From positions 1 to 6,076 of the forward strand of contig CAIUYS010000566.1 of assembly GCA_903903365.1 (NCBI GenBank): a stretch of 6,076 bases of DNA. The letters are read 5' to 3'. A model generated the notes under the pieces. It was given only the letters and a program-made list of their open reading frames with translations, did not search any database and had not been told where the DNA came from. Every line of letters begins with the position of its first letter. The stretch's first letter is position 1. This document shows positions 5,961 to 6,076 of this stretch, one piece after another. The DNA comes from an uncultured Methylococcaceae bacterium (GTDB lineage Bacteria; Pseudomonadota; Gammaproteobacteria; Methylococcales; Methylomonadaceae). A program made the translations under genes and the position numbers.

Positions 5961-6076
5961 TTATAACCCCTTTAACAGATCATTTTTAATGTCGTTAATG
6001 TGTTCCAGTCCCACAGAAACTCTAACCAAGCCGTCTTTAATACCAGCGGCCGCCCTGGCTTCAGGTGACAGGCGGC
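5961..6076 (-). CDS. metZ: C-terminus of O-succinylhomoserine sulfhydrylase-like enzyme (partial)
   Basis: Only the last 37 complete codons and the stop are in the window; the 5' part lies beyond 6076. The visible residues begin RLSPEARAAAGIKDGL and continue VRVSVGLEHINDIKNDLLKGL, the conserved C-terminal block of PLP-dependent Cys/Met metabolism enzymes. In this family the SPE and VRVSVGLE segments lie near the substrate-binding end of the C-terminal domain. The detail RLSPEARAAAGI favours MetZ, which makes homocysteine directly from O-succinylhomoserine and sulfide. MetB (cystathionine gamma-synthase) or MetY cannot be excluded from so short a piece. Enzyme of methionine biosynthesis, cytosolic. 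No relation to the neighbouring genes is apparent. Confidence 0.75.
   Translation of the reverse strand, partial: RLSPEARAAAGIKDGLVRVSVGLEHINDIKNDLLKGL

Overview
This 6.1 kb window reads as an ordinary chromosomal segment of a moderately AT-rich gammaproteobacterium. Every protein gene lies on the minus strand, so transcription runs from high to low coordinates. The lineage call rests on a PykA-type pyruvate kinase resembling enterobacterial PykA, a proteobacterial class I GAPDH, a MetZ-like C-terminus and a GGDEF/EAL protein. The intergenic repeats recall those of Methylococcales (gamma-proteobacterial methanotroph) genomes, but this narrower guess is from memory and weak.

Layout in the order of transcription: (1) the last 37 codons of a homocysteine-forming sulfhydrylase (metZ-like), cut by the window edge at 6076; (2) a 219-base gap holding a GC-rich palindromic repeat; (3) a membrane-anchored protein with a degenerate GGDEF domain and an apparently intact EAL domain, predicted to be a c-di-GMP phosphodiesterase; (4) a 272-base gap filled by a MITE-like element with 13-bp inverted ends and a 10-bp internal period; (5) an orphan PfkB-family sugar kinase of the YihV/ketohexokinase-like type; (6) a 267-base gap that should carry the gap promoter; (7) gap and (8) pykA, 12 bases apart and surely one operon; (9) a 171-base tail with a long hairpin after pykA, a smaller inverted repeat, and a short tandem TTCGTGT-type repeat.

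Functionally, gap and pykA cover the oxidative step and the final step of lower glycolysis, producing NADH and pyruvate/ATP. The sugar kinase just upstream could feed phosphorylated sugar into the same pathway, but its substrate cannot be read from sequence. The c-di-GMP enzyme and the methionine gene are separated from the glycolytic block by repeats and are probably unrelated to it.

I found no CRISPR array, RNA gene, transposase, toxin-antitoxin pair or defence system, and no convincing new biological system. The most informative points are the K+-independent signature of the pyruvate kinase, the dead-GGDEF/live-EAL architecture with a palindrome in its leader, and three different intergenic repeat families in one 6 kb stretch.
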